NCBI GenBank assembly: GCA_032718565.1
Contig: JAVGVS010000023.1
Location: 1,492,493 to 1,556,492 of the forward strand
Length of the DNA stretch: 64,000 nt
Direction of reading: 5' to 3'
Source: Distichodus sexfasciatus
Lineage: Eukaryota > Chordata > Actinopteri > Characiformes > Distichodontidae
Below the pieces are notes generated by a model. It was not told the DNA's origin. It made no database searches and saw only the letters and a list, made by a program, of their open reading frames with translations. Position 1 is the stretch's first letter; each line of letters begins with the position of its first letter. Made by a program: the position numbers and the translations under genes. This document shows, one piece after another, positions 21,259 to 34,460 of this stretch.

Positions 21259-23700
21259 TGTATACATAATTATTTTATACAATAAAGTTTTTTTTCAAAA
21301 AAATAAATGGTTATTCTGTATAGTATCAGATGTCATTATAAAAGTTTCTTGTGGTACCTTGAGACAACTTATCGAAATTACAGCCCAATAAAGGTAATAC
21401 TATAAAGATTATTCTCTCAATCATATATGATCACACCACTTATTTGACTTGATCTACTTTTCCCTCCGTGTGCATGGTATAGATTCAGTCTATTCGTCTA
21501 GTGTGAACTTTGTGAGCCAACAGGTTGTCGCTGGTCACAGATAATGGCATCGCCTTTGTAACTTCACGCTCACTTAGGTTGTCAGAAGAAGATAACAGTA
21601 GGAAATATAGCTGTTATGTAAAGGAGACTTAAATGTAATAAATTAAACAGGCTGGTGCTGATTTGTTTCTGGGTTGCAAATCATTTGCACTGTTTGAAAA
21701 TTCTTGAAAATGTTTGACTCTCAGAATTGGCCTGTAAGGTTCCAGATCCTTGAGATTCTTGTTCGGAGCAACTGCCTAAAATTAGATTACAAACAATATT
21801 TTTAACTTAATGCAGCACCAGAGAAACACCTGTAAAATCTCATCTGGAACTTTCCTATCAGAGCTTTTATCACCTCTTAGATTTTAGCAGAAGCATGTGA
21901 ATATGTGACACACCCATGAACTTATCCACCTCTGTGAAACCACTGGACCTGAAACATCCTCTGCTGATAAGTATGTAATTTCATCTATCAAACCATTTGA
22001 TTTGTGAGTGTGGTCAGGATGCCCTGCTATTAAGCAGAGCAGAGTAACACGCATCAAGACTGTAAAGCTATCAGTTTGGTATGGAAGTAATTAGAGATGT
22101 AGCCGATCTGATATGTGCATCGATATCGATCCCGATATAAACAGCTGGATCGGATATCGGTATTGGTCTGCTCTATGGAGCCGATCTGTAAATGCGTGTA
22201 CACTCAATTCGTTATGCATGGGACGTGGCACTGCGGTAAAGTAGAGCTGAAACTTTTGTTCCAATAACTCGAATAATTGTATTACAAAAAATGGTCGAGA
22301 CAATTTTTCTAGAATCGAAGCTTCGTTTAGGTCATTTACTTTCGCTAAAACAGCGTCGCTTTCGTAGTGTTTCACCGCAGGCTTAATAATAGTGACACTA
22401 GCGTTTCCAGTGAAGCGCGATCAAGGCAGACCTGATCCCTCTGCATGTTAAAGTATTTGTGAGATATTCCTGCACTAAAACAGAAGTAAATCCATCAAAA
22501 CATTTTACAACATTTTTTAAGTAGCGTAAACCTGCGCTCCGTGTTAATGGTAGCGTGCATGGCGCCCGTTACTGCGCCAGCAGCTCGCGTTCGGTCAAAT
22601 ATAGCCTTTATTACAGGCACAAACCATATTTTAGCTGATTCATAACCACAACAAAAGCGCTCTCTCAAAATTCACCGCGGTTTATTCAGATTTTTCCATA
22701 GATTTTACATCGTGTAATGGGAAGCAGCGGCGGCTCCAGCGCTTCTTTGTGAAAGCGACTCGAGAGGCGCTAGAGGCTGTGCTGAAATGTAGTTCTCTTA
22801 AAAAGCAGCTCATTTATAGGCCAAATTGGTTCAAAATGACAAACTTCAAGTATTTCATTTCAGCTGTTCGAAGTCACAAGGTTGTTCCAAAGTGGTGAAT
22901 GATCAGCAGAGTTCTCAACAAGACGGGGAATGGAACTTGCAAATTTGGCTTTATTTTGAGTCTTTAATAAACATTAGAAATACACTACTAGATACAAAAA
23001 GGCCATCAGTGCAGTCTCTACTTCTGTTTCTTTTTGCTAAGTGGAAAAATGACAAAACAAAAAAAAATTACATTAGCAACATCATTAAGATCTTTAATGC
23101 TAATAGTATTTAAAAAAAAAAACTTCATTAGCTGTTGCAGTAAGAAAAACTGGGCTATGGGTAGTGTACGAATAAGAAGTGCCCTATTTTACACGTCTCA
23201 CTGGAAAAATGGGAAAACCTACAAAAATGACAAATGTTTTACATTTGTATTAGTCTATAAAATGTAGTGCCATTACGTTAGTTGAAAAATATTTTTTGGA
23301 GACGCATGAATGGATTTTAGATTGACAAAAGAAAAAAATTGCAATTTTGATTCAATTTTTTGCACACCCTTAATGCACTGATAATGTAATTTTTTGTATC
23401 TAATGCTAATGCTAGAAAAATAAACAAATGAATACCCTGGTCACTTAATGAACAATGAATACTGTATTTCACTGTTTTATATAAAGGTTAGTATGAAATC
23501 TAGAAAAGTGCATTATGCAATTTCAATTTCAATATAGGAATCTGGATTTTTGCAGTAAACAATCAGTAGTTAATAAAATATTAAAGCTCAAGATGCATTT
23601 TAAAATGTAAACTTCTCCCCAAAAGGGTGTCATTCAGATATGTGTTTGTGTTCTACTCTGTCAATCATACACAAACTCTGTAGCTGTCAAATCACTTGGA
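21254..23700. other. Intergenic DNA with degraded hAT-like remnants
   Basis: Contains GATCGATATC-type satellite-like words (about 22090-22170), TCGAATAAT and TCGAAGCTTCG words (about 22265-22325), and AATTTTTTGCACACCC (about 23355-23375). All are typical of decayed fish hAT elements. No exon or RNA gene is recognised. Confidence 0.4.
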
Positions 23701-24239
23701 CTGCGGGAGTCTCTAGACCCCTATTTTGTCCTCGAAAAGGGGGAGCAGCAGTAGGAAGCCCCAGCCGCTCAGCAACCCCAAACTCTGCAGGATGAACATC
23801 AGCCACGGCCTCTGGCTGTCCACACGGGTAAGGGTGGGGAGCTGTGAAGAGAAAAAGACACAATGAAGTGAGAGTAAATCCCTGGGTTTGGAAACAGTTG
23901 TGACCAGTGAAGAATCTTGTATTGTCATATGTTAGAATGTAGAAAAGTAGGGCTCTGTACCATATTCACCAGCCCCACATAGAGGAAAAAGCCTGCGGTG
24001 ACGGCAGTGATCCACTCAATGGCTACCGTGTTCGTGGAGACGGACAGGGCGATGTAGAGGCCGATGAAGGAGGTCAGAGCACTACCCAGGTTCAGTAACA
24101 AGGCTTTCTTTACGGACAGGCCGCAGTGCAGCAACCATGACAAAAGAATCACCTGGTAGGAGTAAAAGCAGAACGGTAAGAACTATTATTTTAATGTAAT
24201 AAATTTCTACATTCTTTTCCATGCATCATTTTATGTATT

Positions 24240-24455
24240 TGATTGTCATTGTGAACACACCACAGCACACAGTGCAACACAATGAAATGTGACCTCTGCA
24301 TTTGACCCATGTGTGAAGGAGCAGTGGACAGATGACGTGTGGCGCCAGAGAGCAGTGCTTGTGATTGGCACCTTCACTGGTAGGGGATTCAAACCGGCAA
24401 CCTTCCGATCAGGGGGCGAACTCCTACCGTTACGCTACCAACTGCCTTTAAAGGA
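24240..24455 (-). mobile_element. tRNA-derived SINE in slc39a4 intron 9 (reverse copy)
   Basis: Reverse orientation of the 2610-2830 family: CATTGTGAACACACCACAGC tail side, TTTGACCCATGTGTGAAGGA, then GGATTCAAACCGGCAACCTT (B-box region) and TTACGCTACCAACTG. It lies in the intron just before the exon boundary at 24477. Confidence 0.8.
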
Positions 24456-24919
24456 AGAGACTTGCTGCAAACTCACCCAGCTCTTGGGGCAGTTCGTGGC
24501 ACAAGACAGCCAGCGAGGTGGCCAGGCCAGAGCGCCATGACAGGGAGAAGGCGGCTCCGATGGCCAGTCCGTCTGTAAAGTTGTGGATGCCGTCGCTGAT
24601 GGTGATCATGTAGGGCAACAGTCTCTGCTCTGAGGCGAGAAGAGAGAGAGAATGAAGCCTTGAGGTTTTCTCTATTGCGAGTGTGACCTAAACGATCAGG
24701 TCATTTCACAGTGATTTTACTACTTGAGAGCTCATTCCAGAGCTCACACTCTTGTGTGAGACTGGCTCTAAGAGGGGTCTTAGTCTTGCTTTCCTCCTGC
24801 AAAAAACACAAGGAATCCACACCTCTTACTGACACAGAGATGACTCACTAGCTGAGGAAATGATTTCAAAACCAGAGCTTCATCACTGATGAAAACTGCT
24901 TCATGAGGTATGATGGAAG

Positions 24920-25500
24920 TGAAGATGCAATATGGGAATTATTTGCTGATGCTGATATCCGATATTTTCATGCTTATATCTGCGATGCCGATGAAGCAGT
25001 ATACCGATGCTGATTATGCCGATGGCCTATAACTCATGTTTGACTCATTTCTGGAGTGCATTTTTGTCATGAGGGCGTTCCATATGAAAACCGTGGCACA
25101 ATAGCGCCGTGGACGCACGTCAGGAATATAAATAAATATCAATTAAACAGCTGTACTGTGTTGATTTGTGATTTATCAGCTAAAGTTTTGTCTAATAAAT
25201 GGCCAGATTTAACTGGATTGGAACATTTTAGTGAATGTTGGACTTCCCTGTGAGAGTCGTGCACACTAACAAATGCAGGGAATGTGTTTACGTCGTGAAA
25301 AATATCATTTATGCGTCATGATTCAAAATCGCAGAGTGGTGACGTAACGCAACACTTAGGGAAAACCGGAAAACATCGTTCTGGAAAATGAGAGAATCGT
25401 TAAGAAGAATCGATAACGTGGGAGCCGAACAATTCTGATGGAAGTGATCAAGTGGAACCGGTTCTAAGTCGGAATCGGTGTTCGATTTTCACACCTATTT
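24920..25500. repeat. Degraded hAT-like sequences in slc39a4 intron 8
   Basis: GCTGATATCCGATATTTTC and CCGATGCTGATTATGCCGAT words are followed by GAATCGATAACG...GGAATCGGTGTTCGATTTTC. They resemble ends of fish hAT non-autonomous elements. Boundaries are uncertain. The rest of the intron to 25790 and the next intron (25892-27176) are AT-rich with no gene seen. Confidence 0.4.
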
Positions 25501-28059
25501 AGCAAATGTATTTGAGTGTCTAGAACATTCCAAGTACTCTATTTTACATTAATACACATTACATATTTAAATAAAATAATCATCTCCAACTGAGCTTTCC
25601 TCAAATCATTATTGAAAAATATCACCAAAGACTATTCAAGTTAGATCTCCTTTTCTTAGTTCTCCTTTGCTGCCACATTCCTCTGTCTATTTTGACGTCA
25701 GCGTCCCTTTTCTCTCCCTCCTTCAGACTCCCTGACCAAAAGTAAAGGCCGTCTCATGTTCTCGAGTATGAGGACGCATAGAAAGATACTCTTACCGGGT
25801 CTGCTTGGGAAGAAGAGAGTTTGTTTTCTTTCTCTCTCTTGTACATCTGCAGCACTTTGCCATGATGGCACTGGTGTAGATCCTCGACATCCTGACACGA
25901 GAAACACAAGCGTAAGCTCGTTGGAACAAACACCTTGAGTAAGATTTTAGGAAAAGCTTTGTTGGAGCTAAACAATTAACAGTAAGAAAGTAAGAAAGAA
26001 AAAATGTAAAATATAATAAGAAATAACATCAAAAAATGTTAATGATAAACCAAATGAGATTTATAGAACACTACTGTTAGTGCGGTTTGTAATTTTGTTT
26101 ACACATGTTTAGGAGAGTTCATCCATTCATATTTCATTTTGTACATAAGCAATTCTTTTCCCTCCTTAACCTCTTTGAGTAAAACAAACTGTGAATCTGA
26201 GATTTTCAAAGTTCACTCTCTAGTTTACCAGCGTCACGATGTCAACATAGAGATGTCACATGAGAGACCAGATGTTCATGACAAAACACTTACCTAAGCC
26301 TTTAATAACAACAGTATTTTTACTTCACTTCTTCCTAGTCATAATGATATCAAAGTTCCTTTAAGGGAAGCAGTTTCCCCAATCTTCTTGGGAGGTGAAG
26401 GGGTTGCAGCTTGCAGATGAGTTTTTCAGAGGGAAGTAAATAATTAATAAAATATCAATAATAAGAAAGTTATTATATATAAATTGACATTTGAGATCCT
26501 TTCTTTGGTTTTCTTGAAGGTTCAGTCACCAACATCACTGATCAATTATACTTTGTATAAGACTTTGGTTAAACAGCACATGTTGATGGCACTCATGGCT
26601 TTATGTGTAAAGCATCTCAAACATGACCAGTAAAAAATAAGTTTGAACTTTGGCCATGATTAGTCCAATGCTGTGAACAAATGCTATGTACATACATGTT
26701 TGCATTATTAAAACTTATATTAAGTGACACAAAATTTATTTTTGATGCCATTTGAAAAACTCTGTTTAATGTTGCATTGATTTGATATCATTTTCTTCTT
26801 AGTCTGAATTTTTAAAAAGATAAAAATTATATAATAAATGTACATTTAATAATAAACCATTAATAATAATTCTAAAATATGGCCTAATGGTTTCCTTCAT
26901 ACTACCTCTCAACAAGCTCAAAAAATATATGCAGGAAAAAAAATACAAAACAACAAAAAACATCAGTTGGAACATTGGTTAAAATGATAAATCAACAGCT
27001 TTGAATAAATGCCACATTACACATTAATTTTGCATAATAATGTTTAGAGGACAGAAAACTATTTTGAGAGAGTTTCTGTTGTTATTAAATCATTATAAAC
27101 TCATATTTATCTTTATATTAGTGAACATAACATTTCTCTGAGCTGTATAAAATGTCCTTGTGATTTTTTTACTTACTCCGTGCTGATGAGTGTGACCGCT
27201 TTTGCTGGTGATGATGGTGAAGATGGCCTCCATGGCATAGAAGAAGATATAAAAATGCCTCCAATGTGCATCAGCAGTTTGTAGGTGTAATTGAATTTTC
27301 CTGAATGAGTCGTTGTCCATCACTATGGCCTTCCCGTGCGTGGAGGCCCAGGAACTACACACACACACACCACACACACAAGTAAAAAGGCCATCAAACC
27401 ATGACTCCAACTAACACTGCTAACTCGAGAAGTATCCTCTCTGGGTTAACTCTTTTGTTCAATCAGATGCTGTTGCTTTCTGCCTTCTAATCCTGTTACC
27501 TCCCCCGCATGCCGCTGACACGGCGTGACACGCCGCCGTTATGTTGGCACGAACATCAAGACAGAATGAAAGCGAGGAAGGTGCAGCCTCCGTCTGAAGC
27601 GGCCGAGGGAAATAAGCGGTGGGAGGTCTGAAGCGATTCTTATAGCAGCATTTTGGGGGCCAAAGCGAAGTGGGCTACCGTGCGAACAGGAACAGTGGCT
27701 CCAGCTGCAGTTTGGCAGCCGGCACCTGGAGAGGCGCCGTGTTTCCTTCTCGCCTCGTAGAAAAGCCCTAACGTTAAGCCCGGTGAGGCGAGTTGCAGTC
27801 TGAATGGAAGCTTAAGCTGTTCCTTGATGGGTGATGTTGCGATCGTTTGCAGAAGAGAACCGATTTCTGCAGACAGTGAGTGAGAATTGTCAAATCTCAA
27901 CCGAGCATGTCACTCGCTTCTCAGTGCAAGTTGATGTTTGAGCTGTTTTTAAAAGTGCCTTTTAGTCAGTTTCATGTCCATAACATGCCACATTTATTCG
28001 TAGAATCCTGCTGTTCTTCTCTTAGGAATATATTGTTAAAGGTATCCTGACTGCAGTAT

Positions 28060-28445
28060 CTTGTATGAGGGCTGCTTTCGATTATGAAAAAAAACATAAT
28101 CCACGATTAATTTGAGTCAATCTTGAAATCACGATTATTTAACACTTTACTTTTGTGTTACTATTTGAACTTTATGCTGCTCTCCTCCTTCGCCATCTTT
28201 ACCGCTCAGACCTTGTACACATACAGGAGAACACACCGCGATGAATTCCAGTCTTCGACGAGTCTTACGTTAGTCTTGGCGTGCGTGTGTCATTCAGAAC
28301 ACAAGACAAAATATGAGTATACTTGCAGAGCGTAATGTGGCAAAATAATTGTAATTATAATTGTTTTTTGTCGATTACATTATTTTTGTGATTGTTTGGA
28401 GCTGAAATTGAAATTGAAATTAAGTCCGATTAGTGCACAACCTTA
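28060..28445. repeat. hAT-like repeat in slc39a4 intron 6
   Basis: Left part has CATAATCCACGATTAAT and right part TTGTCGATTACATTATT with GTCCGATTAGTGCACAACC. This is an AT-rich core with imperfect inverted ends. No transposase. Confidence 0.4.
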
Positions 28446-30763
28446 GTATCTTGGTTTTGTATTAGATGTCAACTTCGATATCAATGCCGACTGCTGCTAG
28501 TTAGCAGACGATAACCATCAAACTGGAACCAATATGCAAAATAAAGAAAATCTGTCAAATTTATAATTTTACCAACACAAAACTTTATTTAAATAACTTT
28601 ATTGTTCTTAAATATTTAAACTTATTATATTATTGTTATTATTATTGTTATAATAATAATAAACATTTTAATAACATTAATAAAACAGTGAAACTGAAAT
28701 TAAGAAACTAAAAATATTTTAGTATTCCCAAGTTAAAAAGCGGCAGCAAGTTACTCTGCCTGCTCTCTGCTTAACCTAGATCATGTGACATGTAGCCAAT
28801 CAGAGACTGTTGTGGGCAGGACGTTAAATGAAGCAGTAGTCGAGAGCAAGCGGCACAGAGAGAAGAAACGGCAGTGGAGCCACAGTAAGCACCTGTAATT
28901 ACTTAATATTAGTGATGGTCAAAATTAAACAGTGATATCGATAATCGTCATTTAAGCAGAAAAAATATATATTCATTCTGAGTGTATCATTACTATGCAA
29001 TTACTGCTTTACAACAACTCACATCAAGAAGTAAAACCACAGCAACCTCAAAACTACCAGCTGGTGAGGATTTGCACTAGAAAATTCCTTGCATAAGTCA
29101 TAAGAGGTGACGTTTATTCATTTAAAGGATTTTATTCTATGCTACTCTATGTCTACTAATACTTCAGATACTTTACACAAGCCGTAACAAAAACATCACT
29201 GTAATCACTGTTAAAATAATAAGTTTGTGGTGTGTTGCAGGGTTGATAGTGGTATTTGTCTCACCATGGGCAGGAGGGTGCAGCAGCAAGTCACCCGTCA
29301 TTGAGCCCATGACCGAGCTAATGCAAGAACTGGATATAGAGCTGAAAGAGGCCACTGCTCTTGGTACACAACAACATAACGATGCCAAAGGCGGCCATCA
29401 GACAGGTCACTGCGTTGGCCAGGGTGGCATACAGATATCCTGGAGAGAGAGATGGACATGGAGAGAGAGAGAGAAAAAGAGAGAGATGTTGAAGCATAAT
29501 GTTCAACTAGAAAGATTATAGTAATCTGTAGTACTAGTTTTTTATCTGAATTTCCTAGAGTTAAATATTATTCAGCTTCTTCAGTTCCTCATTTTCCTTT
29601 TTGACTTATGTCACATTACAAGACTCAATAAACAAAGTTAAACAACGTCCTGCACGTCCAGAAATTGTGAGTGTTATTCTCCATAACCTTGGAGTCCATT
29701 TTCTGGGGCACTTCTACAGAAAACCCTGTCTGAAGGCCTAAGACAGAAGTGACCTTGACCCTCATGGCCATTTTATGCCTTCAGTGGACATAAAATAAGG
29801 AACAGGCAGAATACAGTTTTTTTCTTTATGGGTTTTAATAAATTAAACTCACTTTCAGTGGTGCTGGAGTGCTTTGTGTGTTGGATCAGTGGTGAGGTTG
29901 GTCTCCGAACAGGCTTCCTCAGGAGCTGCTGGATGAGGCAGGACTGGTGGCGTGAGCTGATCTACGGGTCAGTCAGAAGCGTTCAGGTGGTAGATCTTCA
30001 AGAGCTCACTGGCAGTGAAACAGGTCTGTCCACAGAGTGTGATAAACAGTTTTAGAGATGATGGTTATAAAAAGTCGACTCATTAATGTGTGAAAATGTC
30101 ATGGAATGGTGTCCTTAGATAATAATCATGACCCACGGCTTAACACTAGACTTAGTAATTACCTACAACTGTACTGCTGAGTATTGTTTAGAGTGTTTCA
30201 AAATTAGAACCTGACATCATCGCGGAGTGTTAAAGTGCTCAGCTGGACTCGGTGGGAGATGAAGTGTGTGCCATTTGACATTCTTTAGTCTGAGCTTGGA
30301 TGAAACTGAGTCTTTAAATGAATCTCACTATCACACCCCAGCATGTATCCCAGCATCCGTCCATCCAGATCAACACTTCATAATTGCACTTCATTTCTTG
30401 CTCTGACACCCGTCTGGCTGCTTAACAATGTTTATTTGGCCTCTGAGATGAGGACGGAATGCGCTCCATTTGGCTTTAAGTTGCACATGGAAATCTTCCA
30501 CATGATTACGTGCAGCCAGTGGCTTAAGTGGCTTTTTTATAACTTTGCTCTTTAACCAGCTGTATGTCTTATAAGAGGTTATAGAAATTGTTAAAAGAAA
30601 GTCGACAGATCAGTGCAGCCAAGATTGTAGCTAAATGTGCAATGGATGATGGGGAATAAAGTCAGTCAGTAGCTGCATAATTACCGTGTCCCAGCTGCTG
30701 TTGGAGGTGTGAAGCTCCTTGGAAGCTTCTCTGCTCTTCTCTTCCTGACCAGGAGCCTTAAGA

Positions 30764-30920
30764 GTGTGGCCGTGGTCGTGGTCGTGGTCGTGGTCGTGGC
30801 CGTGGTCGTGGCCGTGATCGTGGTCGTGGCCGTGGTCATGGTCGTGGCATTATTAAATGGCGTGGTTTAATTAGATTGCCGTGGTTGTTGCCGTGGTTAT
30901 GGTTGTGGCCGCCGTCGTGA
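30764..30920 (-). repeat. slc39a4: His-Asp-Gly repeat tract in slc39a4 exon 4, disrupted
   Basis: On the gene strand 30847-30764 reads CAC/CAT alternating with GAC/GAT/GGC (HDHDHGHDHDHG...), followed by GHTLKAPGQ and NSSWDT. A second shorter tract, GGHNHNHGNNHG (30920-30877), precedes it in another frame. The two are separated by about 28 nt rich in AATTAAA/ATTTAAT. His-rich tracts in ZIP proteins bind zinc. Here the interruption (28 mod 3 = 1) puts the long tract out of frame. Confidence 0.8.
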
Positions 30921-33015
30921 CTCCTTCTCACATGACCCAGGTTCATGCGTAACATCAGGCTATCTAGGTCTGAGCAGAGATAACATCAGTTTGTACCAGT
31001 TACAACACCACACCAGTGGCTATCAGCTCTCTGCTAACTATTTGACAAAGGTTAGGATCAATCTAGCAGTGTTGCTTATGTGTATAAAAACCAAATAATT
31101 CCTCATGCTCTTACATCGGCACAATAATCCATACTATAGCCAGAAACTTGGCTTCAATATTGTAAACCATGATATTGCTTTTATTTTTTTTACAATGCGG
31201 TTGGGTTATCTTCAGTACTGTTATTTGTAAACAATGGATAATTCTAGAATGAAGTGTATGATTTTGTAAGGGAGTGCATCTGCATGAAAATACAAAAAAG
31301 TAAAAATAATTTTTAAACATGTTATTTTACCCTGAATTTCTCTTGTAGGTTAGTCATAATGTGAATATTTCCTTTTGTATCAAGCTTCAAAAAGTTGCAG
31401 CATGACATGTGTGATTCAATTTGTCATACTAGAGCAAAGTGACTATTGTTCATGCACACACTTTGATGACTGTGCTGAAATAATATATTGTCCAGCCCTA
31501 ATACCATGTCACTAGGGTCCGGTGGTCAGAAAGTGACCAGTGGTGAAGACAGACAACATGACATTACAACTGCAGAAAACACAGTTAGGCACATCATACA
31601 CAACAATAGCAGGTTGCTTTGCTCTCATCTCATATGGTGCAGTTTCTGTGAGGTCCGTCCTACCTTGTAGAGTGATGTTGTCTTGGCCAAAGTGGTTGAA
31701 TATATAATTCAGGAAGAAATTCCTCTGCTGGAAGGCTACGAGCGAGCATGCAGTCTCCCAGTAAAGCATGGTAGACAATAACCCCAAACACCGTATGCAG
31801 GTCAGCATGCTGATGCTCTTTGTCAGTCAGCGTCACGTTACTCTCTTCAAGGATATCAGTCAGCGAGAGACAGTGCTGGAAAAATAATGATACAAAAAAA
31901 CATTGCCATTGAGTTTTGACTTGTATCAGTTCAGTTTTCAACTATGCAATAATAGAAATGTAAGGAATTAAATGTAAGGTTGGATGGAGTTATTCCTGTA
32001 CAGAATGCTATAAGCATCTAAAGTCTTTGAAACTCTTACTGTGTATTTGTGGATCTCTTTAGTTTTCTCTGACAGACTGTGTGGTCAATTTCTGATTTTA
32101 GCTTGGAACTGTTTTATATTGGTTAAAATTTAAATTTAAATATGAAGTAACTGTAAAAGATCATGTAACTTACCAAGTCATTTTTGTATTGGATCCTATG
32201 AGAATCTGAAAGATTTTGGATTCTAAACGTGTACTTATTGTTCTCTTTAAATCTCTACAACAGGCTGTGTTAGCTTGTATCAATCTTACAGCTACACTTT
32301 CTAAAAAGCACATTTAAAGCGTGTTATTCCTGCCCTGAATCCGATGAACACCTAAAATGTTTGGAACTCTGCCTGTGTATTTCTGGATGATGTTACTTGA
32401 AAAATTCACCCTCAACTAACCTTACTGTTTCCTTCGAGAATGTAATATTCCTTCATGTCATGTAGGAGTTTCTCCAATCCCTCTGTTTGGGCGCTAACTC
32501 CGTCCCCATGGCTCGTGTTGTGGTCATCGTGGGATAAAAAGGACTGGATGAACTGATCTGTTTCCTGTCCCCAGCGCCCCTCCTGGATGGCGGTGCAGGT
32601 CTTTGGGGCTGAGCTGAGGAACAGACAACACCCAGCAGCCAGTCTCATGAAACTGTCCCTGTTCAGACCACTGGAGCTGGAGTAGTTACTGACCAGCTGG
32701 CCTACGTTCTCCTCCGACAGGCACTACGGACACAGATGGCCACAAGAGAATGAATTTAACACTCTGAGCAATTTAATATTCCTTGTATAGTTTGTCCTGC
32801 TTTTATGTTCTCAAAGAATCTCATCCATCAAAAAACACAACTTCACTACTTTAATGTTTGTTCATCTTAACACAGATTTGTCCCTTCGTCATCAACTACC
32901 CAACCCCCCCCACCCCTGCAAAATAAGTTGTTAGACATCATCAAAGAACTTTGCTGCTCTTTTTAAGATTTAATGCAAGTCCCATCATTAACCAAGCCGT
33001 TAAAATAGTTTATTC

Positions 33016-33076
<61 letters not shown>

Positions 33077-33160
33077 CAATATATTATTATTATTATTAAT
33101 ATTATTATTAATAATAATATTAATAATGTAGTATTAGTAGTAGTAGTAGTAGTAGTAGTA
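33016..33160. repeat. (AAT)n and (TAG)n trinucleotide arrays
   Basis: About 55 bp of pure ATA repeats pass into inverted TTA/AAT blocks, followed by (TAG)n at 33133-33160. It lies in slc39a4 intron 1. Confidence 0.95.
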
Positions 33161-33289
33161 TGGGTTATATATTTGTTTACCTGACAATTTGAAATGTCTT
33201 TATTTTAAAATGGAAATTACCACTGTAAATGTTATTATTTAAAAAATGAATGGCCTAATTACAACAAAAAGAAGAATATACTTGCTGTT

Positions 33290-34460
33290 AACTACGTACG
33301 TATGTGCGTACGTACAGCCGCGATCCGTATCCTGCGTTCTTTGCGTCGGTTTTTGTGCACGTACTCAAAAATGAACGTAGATACAATACCTGCGTAATTT
33401 ATAGGGGGCAGTGCTGCGAGAAACCGAAGGGTGACAGGCATCTCTGAGCGCTGCCTACTAGGTCACAGTGAGTCTGATTGTGTTCAATACAAGGGCGCCA
33501 CCCAAAAATCATCCTTTGCCACCACAGTTGCCACCCCTAAGTAAATTTTTTATTATGCATACTATGTGTAAATATGTAGCCTAGATTTTTAAAAATTCCT
33601 GACATGAAAACGATTTTGTAGCAAGATACAGCGGCGCTGCTCTTTTGCCCTCGTAGCTTCCATCACCTCCCCCTGCCTCCCACTCCCTTTGACGTTGCTG
33701 ACTAGAGGTAGCTAAAGATTTGAACGACGCATAGAAGACAGCGTTTAGTATTAAATTTGATTCTGGATTTTTGTTTGCTATGCCACCCTAAGATTTGCTG
33801 TGGGCCCCACTGGCCACTCCTAGAAATTGTTTCTGGAGGCGCCACTGGTTCAATATGAGGGCGAATTCGACGGAGCAATTCATCAAGCACTTTAGGAGAC
33901 AGTCGGAAATAATCCCGGTGTTTTCCCTCGTCAATGTCTCTCATTGGCAAAACCAGAGAAAAGAATTCCCCAGTTTGCTGACGAGATCTATTAAGTGGTC
34001 GAACGTAACATCCCCGCGATTTTCGTTTTCTTCTCTGGTGCCGTCTCAGTATGATGAAGACATGTTTGTTTGGAATAACAGATGACGATTTTAAGATACA
34101 GGTATTCATTCATTTATTAGGTTTGCCGCCTCGACAATGACCCCTGGTGGTAAGGAGCACACACTACAGATTACGACGCACACTGCGGACGCAATTATAC
34201 AGTATCAGCACAAACGTTAACAACGCAACTGTGATACGCATACGTAGATCACAGCAAGTATATTTCAGCCTTAACAGAAATGGTTCCAAATTCGAAATCT
34301 GTCAAGAAAATAACAAAGGAAAAAAAATTACTAAAAGATTTTGCAAAATTGGAAAAGATTTAAGTTTACTACAATTACAAAGGAATTTTTTTAAATCTGA
34401 TTCAAGTTTTTAGACATTTTTTGATGTTACGTAGACACAATTACACAAAAACGTAGACGT
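33290..34460 (-). mobile_element. PIF/Harbinger transposase remnant
   Basis: A minus-strand frame (34109-33702) includes RRKRKSRGCYVRPLNRSRQQ, GEFFSLVLPMR and HRDYFRLSPKVLDELLRRIR with PHIEP. This is the N-terminal region typical of HARBI1-like transposases, just before the catalytic domain, which is absent. Flanks have GCGTACGTAC and TACGTAGA/AAACGTAGACG words that may be degraded ends. A separate repeat (GGCGCCACCC...) is inserted inside. It lies in slc39a4 intron 1. Confidence 0.7.

Noticed and set aside
30764..30920. Plus-strand Val/Val-Arg-like reading of the GTGGTC repeat as a coding repeat protein.
   Set aside because: The gene-strand frame gives the His-Asp loop typical of ZIP4, in exactly the expected place between recognised exons.
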